Part shown: positions 1 through 10,254 of the stretch, piece after piece
Numbering within the stretch: position 1 is the stretch's first letter
How the letters are laid out: each line of letters starts with the position of its first letter
Origin: Thinopyrum elongatum
Taxonomy: Eukaryota; Streptophyta; Magnoliopsida; Poales; Poaceae
DNA: 64,000 nucleotides
NCBI GenBank assembly: GCA_011799875.1
Contig: CM022299.1
Coordinates: 217,123,018 to 217,187,017 of the forward strand
Direction: 5' to 3'
The notes under the pieces: generated by a model
Told to the model about the DNA's origin: nothing
Databases searched by the model: none
Seen by the model: the letters and a program-made list of their open reading frames with translations, nothing else
Made by a program: the position numbers and the translations under genes

Positions 1-971
1 AGCTTATGGAGGACATCATGCGGGAGATAGAACTGCTCACAAGGTATTGCAATCTGGTTTTTATTGGTCTACTCTCTTCAAGGATGCCTATAAGTTTGTT
101 TTATCTTGTGATGAATGTCAATGAATTGGTAATATCGGTAAGTGTCAAGAAATGCCTATGAATTATTCACTTGCTGTTGAACCATTTGATGTTTGGGGTT
201 TTGATTATATGGGACATGTTCCTTCCTCTAACGGGTATACACATATTTTGGTTGCTGTTGATTATGTTACTAAGTCGGTAGAAGCTATTCCAACTAGTAG
301 TGCTGATCATAACACTTCCATTAAAATGCTTAAATAAGTTATTTTCCTGAGGTTTGGAGTCCCTAGATATTTAATGATTGATGGTGGTTCACACTTTATT
401 CATGGTGCTTTCCGTAAAATGCTTGCTAAATATGATGTTAACCATAGAATTGCATCACCCTATCATCCTCAATCAAGTGGTCAAGTTGAACTTAGCAAGA
501 GAGAAATAAAATTAATATTACAAAAAACTGTCAATAGGTCCCGAAGGAATTGGTCTAAGAAATTGGATGATGCACTTTGGGCCTACAGAACAGCATATAA
601 AAATCCTATGGGTATGTCTCCCTATAAAATGGTTTATGGAAAAGCTTGTCATTTGTCTCTTGAGTTAGAAGATAAAACATATTGGGCAATTAAAGAACTC
701 AACTATGATTTCAAACTTGCTGGTGAAAAGAGGTTATTCGATATTAGCTCATTACATGAATGGAGAACCCAAGCCTATGAAAATGCCAAGTTATTTAAAG
801 AAAAAAATTAAAAGATGGCATGACAAAAGAATCCAAAAGCGGAATTCAAAGTTGGAGAATATGTCCTTTTGTACAACTCTCGTTTTAGATTCTTTGCAAG
901 AAAACTTCTCTCTAAATGGGAAGGACCATATATTATCGAGGAGGTTTATCACTCTGGAGCCATCAAAATAG
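1..971 (+). pseudogene. Athila-like gypsy integrase fragment
   Basis: C-terminal part of a Ty3/gypsy polyprotein that would insert retrotransposon cDNA. In order it shows the end of the HHCC zinc-binding module (GHHAGDRTAH, then CDECQ near base 120), the core with the first Asp in the VWGFDYMGH region, the second Asp in MIDGGSHF (374 onward), the Glu region GQVELSKREIK, and a C-terminal WEGPYIIEEVY segment. Wording is typical of the plant Athila lineage (Sabrina-like elements in Triticeae), from family knowledge. It is dead: TGA after CDECQ, TAA at the end of the 152-337 frame, and a frame change near 811. The gene starts before the window and stops abruptly at about 971, where the LTR of element A begins in mid-LTR. 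Confidence 0.85.
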
Positions 972-1471
972 CAGGTGCAAAGCTGGCAAAACAGCCCGGC
1001 AAGGCTTGCCGGGCAGGCAACGATGTGACATTGAGCGGCGCATTTAATGCGCTCTGTCAGCCTGCAGAATTAGGTATGATAGCATTGTTTGCTATCTTAT
1101 CAGTGCATAATGACTAGTTTGCCACTATGGTGACCCCTTAGTCTATAAAAGGAGGCCCGAGGCAACCGTAGAAAGGGTTGGACCCTGGATTAGCAAATCC
1201 ACCCCCTCACATTTCATACGCACGTAGCCGTTTTGCCCTGAGGCAAACCTGCCGGGAAAACACGCTGCGACCACCACCATTTTTCCACCATCAATCCACC
1301 AAAGCAGGAGTAGGGTTTTACGCCTCACGGCGGCCCGAACCTAGGTAAAACTGCCTGTGTGATCTCTGTCGTGCTGCCCCACGCTCTTTTGCTCTTTATG
1401 CAACGTGCCATGCCCCCACCGAACCAGCAAGGGACCTTTGGTCCCATAGGTGGCCGTGGTTTCCCGCGACA
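972..1471 (+). repeat. 5' LTR of A, truncated at its 5' side
   Basis: Matches the last about 500 bp of the 3' LTR at 10255-11182, starting inside the LTR at the shared string AGCAGGTGCAAAGCTGGC. It keeps a TATA box (TATAAAAG, 1144-1151), the shared U5 block with hairpin (1321-1332), and the LTR end TTCCCGCGACA. The promoter-upstream part is gone, so normal transcription from this copy is unlikely. Confidence 0.85.
1321..1332 (+). promoter_or_regulatory. Conserved LTR leader hairpin (A form)
   Basis: CGCC-TCAC-GGCG, a 4-bp stem about 170 nt after the LTR TATA box, followed by GCCCGAACCTAGGTAAA. Other A/B/C-type copies lie at 11032-11043, 11199-11210, 20299-20310 (G-T wobble), and on the minus strand 43390-43401 (G-T wobble) and 55711-55722 (one pair broken). 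The stem differs in the D and F families but still pairs. Function unknown; it would lie in the transcribed leader. Confidence 0.55.
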
Positions 1472-1475
1472 TCTT

Positions 1476-1493
1476 TGGCGCGCCAGGTAGGGG
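1476..1493 (+). other. Primer-binding site of A
   Basis: TGGCGCGCCAGGTAGGGG, four bases after the LTR end, where a tRNA 3' end would prime minus-strand synthesis. It contains the 8-bp palindrome GGCGCGCC. The same 18 bases occur in B (11356-11373) and F' (48759-48776); C has one change. I cannot name the tRNA with confidence. Confidence 0.75.
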
Positions 1494-1517
1494 GATCACT
1501 TGCGCGAACCTGAAAGC

Positions 1518-3640
1518 ATGAGTAGCGCGTCATCTTCATTGCCATCTTCATCTTCTACGGCGCCATCGACCATGGTGCCCAAGAAGAAACCCGGTGCTTC
1601 GGCTCACCCTTCCACCTCGAAGGCTCCGTCGCCCGCAGCCACCAATGCTACGGGGGATGCGGAGGCGCACGAGGATGTGGACGCTGCAGGCGAAGTGGTC
1701 GGAGCAGGCGGCACCATCACCACTTCCCCCGCGGCCGAAGCAGGAGCAGGAGGCACTGGAGGAGAGCGACACTAGCAACATCTCGTTGGCCATGCTCCAC
1801 GAGGTATGGGTGAAGGGATTATCCCATCCACGCCCCTTGCTCTCGTCGACGGGCACAGCCACAGTGGTGGCGCTCGGTCCGGGGCGAACCGCAGCCCTTC
1901 GGCCACCCCCGCCACGGGAGCGACCGCAGCACGTGCGCCTCCCCCGGGGCGAGGTGACCAGGTCACTGCGCCCAACGGAGCCGCTGGCCCTCACGCGCCA
2001 TCACCATGTCACCATGTCGTCTAAATGGCCGCATCGCAACAGCAAGGACATGGTGCTCTTGCCACTGGCACCGTCAAGAGCCGAGCAACGGTGCGGTCCA
2101 CATCATCATCACCCATGCCCAGCACTGCTACGGAGGCCATGGCGCGGGCCCAGCTGCTACTAAGGTTTCCGCCGGCGGCCGAACAAATGGATGAGTGGCG
2201 CGCCACCATCCAGAGTCTGCTCGGTTTCACCGAGGCTGGGGGCTTGTAGCAAGCTGGCCCGCCATGACCTCCCCAAGCAACGACGACAGCCCACGCTGTT
2301 GGCTGTACGGAAGGGGCCACCCCAACGGTACAGTCCCCGCCACGGCAACCAGCGTGAGCGCGGCAGAATCAAGAGCCTGATGACATCTCAATGGCCTCTT
2401 CTGACCCTCGAGCACGTCCAGGCCAACGGTGAGCCCCGGAGGACCGGCAGAGGGGAGACGTGCGCGTCGTCGTTGAGCGATGCCATGACGACCACCCTCG
2501 GACCAATGGGTGCGACGGCCCCGACGTTGACGAGCCTGCGCTCGAGATTGGCGGGTGCCTACCTTTCGAGGTTGGGTGTCCTGCCTTTACTCGTGAGCTG
2601 CGGCAAGTCCATTGGCCGTCCGTTCGCACGTTCAAGCCAGAGATACCCGAGAAATACGATGGGAGGCTGAACCCGACAGAGTTTCTGAGCATCTACACCA
2701 TTGTTGTTCAAGCTGCTGGGGGAAGAGATAAGAAGGTGTTTGCCAACTACTTTCCTTTGGCACTCAAGTCTAGTGTGAGGTCTTGCCTGATGCACCTGCC
2801 GGAGAACTCCATTTCGTCATGGGCTGACCTGTGCCATGAGTTCATTGGCGCCTTTACTGGCTGCCATCAAGAACCAGGGTGGCCTAGCGACTTGTAGCTT
2901 CTGCAACAGAAGGAAGGAGAGACTCTCCAGAAGTACTTGCAGAGATTCAGCAGAGTCCACAGGAACATCCCGAATATCCATCCAGTAGTTGTGATAGCTG
3001 CCTTCCAATCCAATGTGCGCAACCGCATGATTCGTTCCAAGATGAACATGCGGTTGCCCAGGACTGTGAAGGAGCTTTACACCTTGGTGGACAAGTGTGC
3101 TCGGATGGAGGAGGGGAGAAAATTACCCGGAGAGGAGGATTGCATCAATGTCGACTCAGAGGACAAGGATGAATCCACCAGTCAGAAGAAGAGCAAGAAG
3201 CACAGCAAGAGGCGCAAGGATAAGGCAGTGATGACTGTCGAAGGATCGGGCACACCTAGTACCGGCAAGAAGGCTAAAGTTGAAGCCCCCGGCAAAGAAG
3301 CTGCCATGTGCGCTGATTGCCGGGAGGCTGCGGCCACCGAGAAGGCCAGGAAAGGCGATGGGCCATACTGCAAGATTCATCGGACCAAGGGCCATGATCT
3401 TCAAGAGTGTCATCAGGTTGAGCAGCTTGTCAAGAGACAGAGAGCAGAATATGAGAAGCGTGATAAGGAAAAAGGTCAGAATACCGCTGGCCGGAAGGGC
3501 CGAGGCAGTGAAGCAAATCGCCCAGGAAAACCCTTCCGGAACCAAGGAAAACCCGCGAGGGGTCGAGAGAAGGAGGCTTGCAATGATGAGAGTGATGGAG
3601 GGGATGAAGAGGAAACAAGTGAGCAGGAACTCCAGAAGGC
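1518..3640 (+). pseudogene. gag of element A (broken)
   Basis: Capsid/nucleocapsid precursor. The first ATG of the leader frame is at 1518; the Ala/Ser-rich N-terminus runs to a stop at 1773-1775, with frame changes up to about 2460. The gag core follows (FKPEIPEKYDGRLNP, then WADLCHEFIGAFTG), matching the retrotransposon gag fold of Tat-like elements. It is interrupted by TAG at 2895-2897 (after PSDL), a stop also present in B at the same codon. From 2937 the frame is open through a Lys-rich segment and a C-x2-H-x4-H-x4-C-type zinc-binding motif (YCKIHRTKGHDLQEC, about 3366-3410) that replaces the usual CCHC knuckle. It then runs without a break into protease. Confidence 0.85.
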
Positions 3641-4507
3641 CACTGACGCACTGTGCATTGATGGGGGTGCGTCCCTGCACTCCTCTCACCACCAACTCAA
3701 ACGGTGGGCACGTGAGGTCAATGCCGTGGAACCAGCGCCAGAGGCTCGGAAGCCTCTCAAATGGTCACGCACGCCCATCATCTTTGACAAAGAGGACCAT
3801 CCTGACCGTACCACTGTGGTAGGATGTTTGCCATTGTTGGTCTCTCCAATAATTCGCAACCTCAAGGTCATGAAGATGTTGGTTGACGGCGGGGCCGGGT
3901 TGAATCTAATTTCCCCAACGGTCATCAGCAAACTTCAGATAGTAGAGGAAGAGCTAAAGGTCACCGGCACGTTTCAAGGAGTTAATCCTGGCAGGAGTCA
4001 TCCTAAGGGAAAGATCACATTGCCAGTGACATTTGGTGGAGAAATGAACTATCGGACTGAGAAGATTGTGTTTGATGTGGTCGACCTCCCCCTGCCGTAC
4101 AATGGGATCCTTGGACGCCCAGCCCTGGCTAAATTCATGGTGGCATCCCACTATGCCTACAACACCTTGAAAATGCCTGGGCCAGTAGGGTCATTTCCAT
4201 CCCATCAGATGAGAAGGACGCAATCATTTGCGTGGATAAGATGTACCGGGACGCAGTCGCGGCAGAGGCAGCGGCAGCAGCAGTTTTTGCCAAGGAGAAT
4301 AGAGGAAAGAAGAAAGATAGCAGGGACGCTAGCAAGGAATCCGGGAAGCATACCTCTTTGGAGTACGCCGCGCCTGTTGATGACTTGCCGGAGAGTTCCA
4401 ACAGCAAGAGATCCAAGGTTGCTGCACCACAAGTGAAGAAGGTCCCGGCAGGGCTGGCTGGCGTTGATGGTACCTTTACTATCAGTGCCACCCTTGATGA
4501 CAAATAG
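3641..4507 (+). pseudogene. Aspartic protease region of element A
   Basis: Would process the Gag-Pol precursor. It shows a retropepsin-type active-site loop MLVDGGAGLNLIS (Asp codon 3885-3887), followed by the strand pattern GTFQGVNPG and the flap-to-helix segment LPYNGILGRPALAKF. In frame with the end of gag. One base has been lost near 4187 relative to B, so the frame shifts just after KMPGPVG and continues in a second frame (4232-4507) through an Ala/Lys-rich linker. It ends at TAG 4505-4507 (after LDDK), again at the same codon as in B (14370-14372). Confidence 0.85.
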
Positions 4508-5541
4508 GAAAGCGCGCTTGTTGCCTTCCTGCGGGTGAATATCGATGTGTTTGCCAGGCAACCATCTGATATCCACGGTGTTCCCAGGGAGGTAATCGAG
4601 CACCACCTTGCTGTCTGCCCACATGCCCGACCTGTCAAGTAGAAAGTTCGGAAGCAGGCCTTGGAGAGGCAGCAGTTTATTGCAGAGGAGATCAAGAAGC
4701 TTGAGGCAGCTGGTTTGGTCAGAGGGGTGCTACATCCAACATGGTTAGCAAATCCAGTGGTTGTTCGCAAGGCTAACGGGAAATGGAGGCTTTGCATAGA
4801 TTTCACAGATCTCAACAAGGCATGCCCGAAGGACCCATTTCCCTTGCCGCGCATCAATCAGATTGTGGATTCCACTTTAGGTTGCGATTTGCTCTCCTTT
4901 TTGGATGCATATTCTGGATATCACCAAATCTTCATGTCCAAAGAAGATGAAGAGAAGACCTCGTTCATCACCCCATGTGGTACGTACTGTTTTATTCGCA
5001 TGCCATTTGGATTAAAGAGTGCCGGGTCTACTTTTGCAAGGGTAGTCCAGGTTGGTTTTGAGCCACAGTTACACAGAAACATCGAGGCTTATATGGATGA
5101 TATTGTGGTTAATACCAAGGACAAAGCAACCCTCATCCAGAACTTGGAGGAGACATTTGCTAATTTGCGCAAGATCAACTTGAAGCTCAACCCGGAGAAG
5201 TGTGTGTTTGGTGTTCCCTCCGGCAAGCTACTTGGGTTCTTTGTATCCCATCGGGGGATCAAAGCCAACCCTGACAAGATCAAAGCTATCGAGCAGATCC
5301 AAGCACCAAGGATGTGAGGCGCCTGACAGGGTGCATTGTCGTGCTAAGCAGATTTATTTCCAAGTCTTCCGAGCGTGCCCTGCCATTCTTCAAACTCCTG
5401 AAGAAGGCAGGGCCCATGAAGTGGACCCCGGAAGCAGACGCGGCTTTGCAAGAATTGAAGGCCTACTTGTCCTCTGTGCCCACCTTGGTTTCCCCCAAAC
5501 CACAAGAGCCGTTGCTGCTATACTTGGTGGCAACCAATTAA
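4508..5541 (+). pseudogene. Reverse transcriptase region of element A
   Basis: RNA-directed DNA polymerase. Visible blocks: WLANPVVVRKANGKWRLCID and FTDLNKACPKDPFPLP (palm/finger motifs), SFLDAYSGYHQI (first catalytic Asp), MPFGLKSAGSTF, the catalytic box YMDDIVV near 5092-5112, and the LLGFFVSHRGI segment. Breaks: TAG at 4640-4642 where B has CAG; a deletion of about 10 bp near 5310 that shifts the frame; and TAA at 5539-5541 where B has CAA. The connection region (LKKAGPMKWTPEADAALQELK) follows in the frame 5314-5541. Confidence 0.9.
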
Positions 5542-6660
5542 GTGGTTAGTGCAGCTTTAGTGGCACAACGGGAAGTGGAAGAAGCAGAAAGTGAGCAAGG
5601 CCCGGCAGAGCCGGATAAGGATCATGACAGAAATGAGCACGATAGCGAGGGCAACCCCAAGGACACGACAAAGAAGAAAGTGGTGCAGTGCCCAGTGTAC
5701 TTCGCCAATTCCTTGCTGCAAGGAGCTAGACTGAGGTACTCTGGTGTGCAAAAATTGATCTTTGGTCTCATCATGGCCTCAAGGAAACTGCGCCACTACT
5801 TCCAAGCCCATGAGATCACGGTTGTCACTCGCTTTCCGTTGCAAAGGATACTCCGAAACCCTGAGGCTATCGGCAGAATAGTGGAGTGGGCTTTGGAGTT
5901 ATCCAGCTTCGGCTTGAAGTTTGAGAGCACATCAACAATCCAGAGCAGGGCATTGGCAGAGTTTATTGCAGAATGGACGCCAACCCCTGATGAGGAAGTG
6001 CTGGAAACAGGCATCCCCGGCAAGGAAGCGCCCCAAGAATGGATCATGTATTTCGATGGTGCCTTTTCCCTACAAGGTGCAGGGGCTGGCGTGCTTCTCA
6101 TTGCCCCCTCCGGGGAGCACTTGAAGTACATCATCCAGATGCACTTTGCCCGGGAAGAGGCAACCAACAATACAACAGAGTATGAAGGGCTCCTTGCTGG
6201 GCTCAGGATTGCCGCAGAATTGGGAATCAAGAAGCTGATCATTCGAGGAGATTCACAGCTTGTGGTGAGACAAGTCAACAAGGATTACCAAAGTCCATTG
6301 ATGGAGGCATACGTTGAGGAAGTGAGAAGATTGGAGGAGCACTTTGACGGATTACAAACAGAGCACGTACCCCGTGCGCAAAACAGCATAGCTGATCATC
6401 TGTCAAAGTGTGCTGCGCAGAAGCTTCCTGTGGAACCTGGAACTTTTGTTCTCCATCTTACTCAGCCCTCCGTATCCCCAGCAACAATGGCCCGGAAAAT
6501 GAGAAAGATGGACTCCGGTCAGCCTCTCCCGGTAGAGCCTCCCGGGGCTCCTGGTAGGGACCCTGTCAGAAACAACTCCTCATCACTTGCCGGACTGCAC
6601 CCTCCAGCCGGGCCTATGGTCCCCGTGAACGAGGAATGTGCCCCCGCAGTTGAGGAGGTG
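5542..6660 (+). pseudogene. RNase H region of element A
   Basis: Would degrade the RNA strand after copying. The frame is open from 5542 to 7209. The RNase H core shows the four carboxylates in order: YFDGAF (about 6048), TEYEGLLAGL (6178 on), RGDSQLVVRQVN (6244 on) and ADHLSK (about 6392). The upstream stretch KLIFGLIMASRKLRHYFQAHEI belongs to the RT-RNase H connection. A Pro-rich spacer (6470-6660) separates it from integrase. Within this stretch A is intact, whereas B carries a catalytic substitution. Confidence 0.9.
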
Positions 6661-7932
6661 CCGCTAGTCCTTATTGCCGAGCCCCAGGCTCCAACTTGGG
6701 CAAGGCACATAGTCCATTTCCTGCAAACTGGAGAACTTCCCGATGACCAAGATGAGGCTGAAAGAGTAGCCCAGAGGGCCAGTATGTATCAGTTTGTCGA
6801 TGACACTCTATATAGAAGGAGGCCCAACGGTGTGAAATTGAAGTGCATCTGCCGGGAAGGAGGAAAGGAAATGCTGGCTGAGATACACAAAGGCATGTGT
6901 GGCTCCCACATTGGATCAAGGGCATTAGTTGGGAAAGCATTCCGGCAAGGATTCTATTGGCCCACAGCCCTCCAATATGTGGTTGAGCTAGTCACTAAAT
7001 GTGAAGCCTGCCAGTTCCATTCCAAAAACATCCACCTGCCTGCACAAGTTCTTCAAACAATCCCTTTGTCATGGCCATTTTCGGTTTGGGGGCTCGATAT
7101 CCTTGGCCCTTTCCCCCGAGCTGCCGGGGGCTTTGAATTCTTGTTCGTTGCTATCGACAAGTTTACAAAGTGGCCGGAAGTAGCTGCCGTGACAAAGGTG
7201 ACTGCTTAGTCAGCTATCAAGTTCTTGAAAGAATTGGTGTGTCATTTTGGAGTCCCAGCAATGATCATTACCGACAACGGCACTCAGTTCATGAGCCGCG
7301 CCTTCATGCAATATGTTCATGCCCTCGGAAGCAAGATCTCATTTGCCTCTGTCGCACATCCCAGAAGCAATGGGCAAGATGAGAGGGCGAACGCTGAAGT
7401 GCTGCGAGGAATCAAGACAAGAACCTTTGATACGCTGCAGAAGCACGACAGGCGGTGGATCGATGAGCTGCCGGTAGTTCTCTGGTCCCTCAGAACGACA
7501 CCAAATCGAGCTACCGGGCAGACTCCCTTCTCCCTAGTCTATGGGGCAGAAGTAGTTATCCCCATGGAACTCATTTATGGGTCACCTTGAGTGCATGCCT
7601 ACGATGAAGTAGTGCAAGATCAGCACCGGCGTGACGACGATGTGCTACTCGAGGAGAACCGTCTCCGGGCTGCTACGCGTGCTGCACGCTATCAGCAAGC
7701 CTTGCGTCGCTATCACAGCCGCAGCGTTCATGCCCGGTGTTTTGTGGAAGGCGACCTTGTCCTTAGGCGCGTTAAGTCCACCAAGGGTACAAACAACTTG
7801 ACGCCGAAGTGGGAAGGCCCTTACCGGGTAGTTCGAGTCACCAGACCTGGCGCAGTCCGTTTGGAGACCCGAGATGGCATTCAATTGCAAAACTCATGGA
7901 ATATTGAGCATCTCCACAAGTTCTACCCGTAA
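6661..7932 (+). pseudogene. Integrase region of element A
   Basis: Zinc-binding HHCC module (IHKGMCGSHIGS, then KCEACQ, about 6880-7010), catalytic core with Asp in LDILGPFPR, Asp in ITDNGTQF and Glu in the NGQDERANAE segment, then a C-terminal module KWEGPYRVVRVT ending at TAA 7930-7932. Two unique stops break it: TAG 7207-7209 (CAG in B) and TGA 7588-7590 (CGA in B). No chromodomain is visible, as expected for Tat/Athila-type elements rather than chromoviruses. Confidence 0.9.
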
Positions 7933-9087
7933 GGCGCGGCTGTCGGGCCCTGCCCGGCAGCCACCCTTTTGTACAGGCCTTGCCTCAGTTGCATGTAACC
8001 CCTTGTACAAAGCCAGGCGCAGACCCTGAGCAACAGATAAATAAACGAAGCGCTTGGGGGCCCCCGACAGAGTTGCATGCATGCATAAGCATTTCAAGAG
8101 CATTGCATAAGCATTGCATATGCATATAGATAAGGTCGCATTTTGCATCATTCCCATCTGCATAAAGTTGCCGGTTCCTGCCATGAGCTTGGCCTCTACG
8201 GGAAATTGGGAAGATGGACCAGCACTGCGATCTCCGGCAAGCCAAACAGATAAGTTCTACCTCTTGTCCATAAGTGTCCTGTAAGATGAAGCTTGTGCAT
8301 GAGAAAACCTCGCCGCTCTTTGAAACTTAGGTGCTCCATTCCTGGACTCAAACGTTGCTTCAAGCCAGGATGGTCGGAGTGGCCTTTGGTGAAGAGAGAT
8401 TGGCGGGGGGTTGGTCCCTTTATTTTTTGCCCGGTAGGCTCGGTTCTTCGACAACTAAGTAAAAGGGTATCGGCAGGGTAACCTGCCGGGGAGAGCTCAT
8501 TTATTTTGAATAAAGAGGCACCCCACCTCTGCATGGACATATACATGCACGAGTCATTGGCAAGGTTCACCTTTTTTCATTAATATGCTAATCATACAAG
8601 TACAAATCTTACAGAACACAGACATGGACTCGAGATATTGCATTATTTGAATTAAAATTTGGCAAGTGCATACAGATTTAAGATTGAAAAAAAGATAAGT
8701 GCCCCGTAATGCCCTTTCTTGTCCCTCTCCTCCTAGGCACGGCGGTAGAAGGCGAAGAGGGCAAAAGGAGCACCTGGGCAGAAGCCCAGCCTGCCCCCGT
8801 CGGGCTCCAGGAGAGATAGCCTGGCAGGGATGGGAGGACGCCGGCGAACGCGTCGATGGAGAGCATGGCGGAGGTGCCCCGTCACCTACCACCACCAGGG
8901 CCAGCAGGACACGGCAGGGCTAATGGAGCTACAGCCCATGAGGAAGCCTGCCGGGGTCCAGCTGGAGGAAGCCGGGCAGCACCATTCCCGCCTCTACATC
9001 CAACTCCCCGGCAAATCACCTTGCCGGGAAGGAGATGCAGATGCAGATGGTGGTGCTGCCGCCTGATGAAGATGGTGCAGGTGATGC

Positions 9088-9706
9088 TCAGCCGGAGTCA
9101 GAGTCGTCGCCCTCCCGGTCGCTGCCGTCGTCATCACCATCACTGTCCTCCTCGTCGCTTTCGCTCGAGGAGGAGCTTTCGTCGTCGGTCGAGCTCTCCG
9201 CGCAGCACCCTAAGCGAGCTCCTGAGCGCCCAAAGATCTTGACGGAGAGAAGGCCGCTCTCCATTAATTTAAACTGGAGAACATGCCCCTCCGACAAGCT
9301 GTGGGCACGAGCAAAGGTCTTCCAGCCATGGTGGAGGTACATGACATGAGGAGCTGGGAAGTCGACATCCACCCACATGCCACCATTCCCATAGCCCCTC
9401 ATGTGCAACCTCAATGCTCGCGGCTGTTCGAGCTCCATTATCCGTGCAAATGGAGTAGGGAGGCAGAGATGGCCGCACGGAGGCTTGTACAGTCTAACGA
9501 CGAACTCCCGGGGCTGATCTCCGACGTGGCCTTTCGTCGGAGGAGGAGCCTCCGGTGGAGCCACGGCGACCTCGGCCTCGCCCCCTCCCTCCCCCTCTCG
9601 CGGCGGGTTCCACCATCGCGGGGTCCAGCGGAGAAGAGATGCGCTATCGAGCAGAAGCCCTCGTCGCCGCTGCTGGAGTGCCACCACGCCCTCGTCCTCT
9701 CACCAT
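9088..9706 (-). pseudogene. Antisense gene with B3-like DNA-binding domain
   Basis: Reads opposite to element A. The 199-residue open stretch contains a plant B3-like domain: PREFVVRLYKPP, LCLPTPFARIM, then the characteristic YLHHGWKTFARAHSLSEGHV and LLSVKIFGRSGARLGCC, about 105 residues in total, close to a normal B3 length. It is followed by a Ser/Asp/Glu-rich tail of about 40 residues ending at TGA 9088-9090. B3 domains are plant transcription-factor DNA-binding folds; a role here is inference. The natural start looks lost. The ATG at 9704-9706 lies in a good ATG context but opens a 20-codon frame, and the B3 frame begins one frame away without its own upstream ATG, so a 1-nt indel near the start is likely. 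A TATA box lies about 70 nt upstream. Element B has lost the whole domain. Confidence 0.75.
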
Positions 9707-9775
9707 GGCAAGCAAAGGAAGATTGAGGAGGGGGGAGAAGGAGTGTGTGTGTGAAAAATGCACCACTCATGCCCC

Positions 9776-9783
9776 CTCTTATA
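9776..9783 (-). promoter_or_regulatory. TATA box of the antisense B3-like gene
   Basis: TATAAGAG on the minus strand, about 70 nt upstream of the ATG at 9706, followed by a pyrimidine-rich leader (ACACACACTCCTTCTCCCC). Spacing is normal for a plant promoter. It suggests the antisense frame had its own transcription unit. Confidence 0.5.
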
Positions 9784-10254
9784 GAAGGATGAGGCGGGGG
9801 GCTAGCCTCTCGCTCAGGGAGCGACCACCTCGCTCCTCCAAAGCGGCCTCCTAGCTCCTCCAGTGGCTAAGGGAATCAGGACCGACCCTCTGTCCCAACC
9901 AGTGGCGCCTGATTTTCTACCATGGCACTCGCCCCCGCGCTCTCCGCATCCGCCACCTAACCTACCTAATGCATGGAGTACACATGGCAGGTGCGCATGA
10001 AGCGGGGAGTAAGTGGGATGACAGTTTCTGCCCCGTGATCATGGGGCGTGGGCAACCTACGGGCCACGATCTGAGTTTTTCCGTAACGTTGCGCACGACG
10101 CGCAGGAAAACCGGAAACTGGCCTGAGCTCAAGATTAATGAAGAAGCAAAGAAGACCTCAAGAGGCAAGCCTCTTCCGCACCCCTGCCTGTGCACTTATT
10201 AGGGCCTACCCCGACGATGCTCGGCAGCACGTTCAGGGCAGGCTCGGGGGCTTC

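Larger units (their letters stand above)
7933..10254 (+). other. Non-coding 3' region of A around the antisense gene
   Basis: No sense-strand gene. 8000-8170 holds short GCATAAGCAT-type repeats. 8480-8700 is AT-richer and conserved in B (18450-18600); on the minus strand it would be the 3' untranslated end of the antisense gene. 9088-9706 is the antisense frame. 9790-10254 leads to the polypurine-type tract before the LTR. Confidence 0.6.

Noticed and set aside
1548..1994. Minus-strand frames opposite the gag leader of A
   Set aside because: Composition shadow of GC-rich gag; not conserved as a frame in B.
8000..8170. CRISPR-like short repeats (GCATAAGCAT)
   Set aside because: Irregular spacing, no spacers, plant DNA; simple short repeats.
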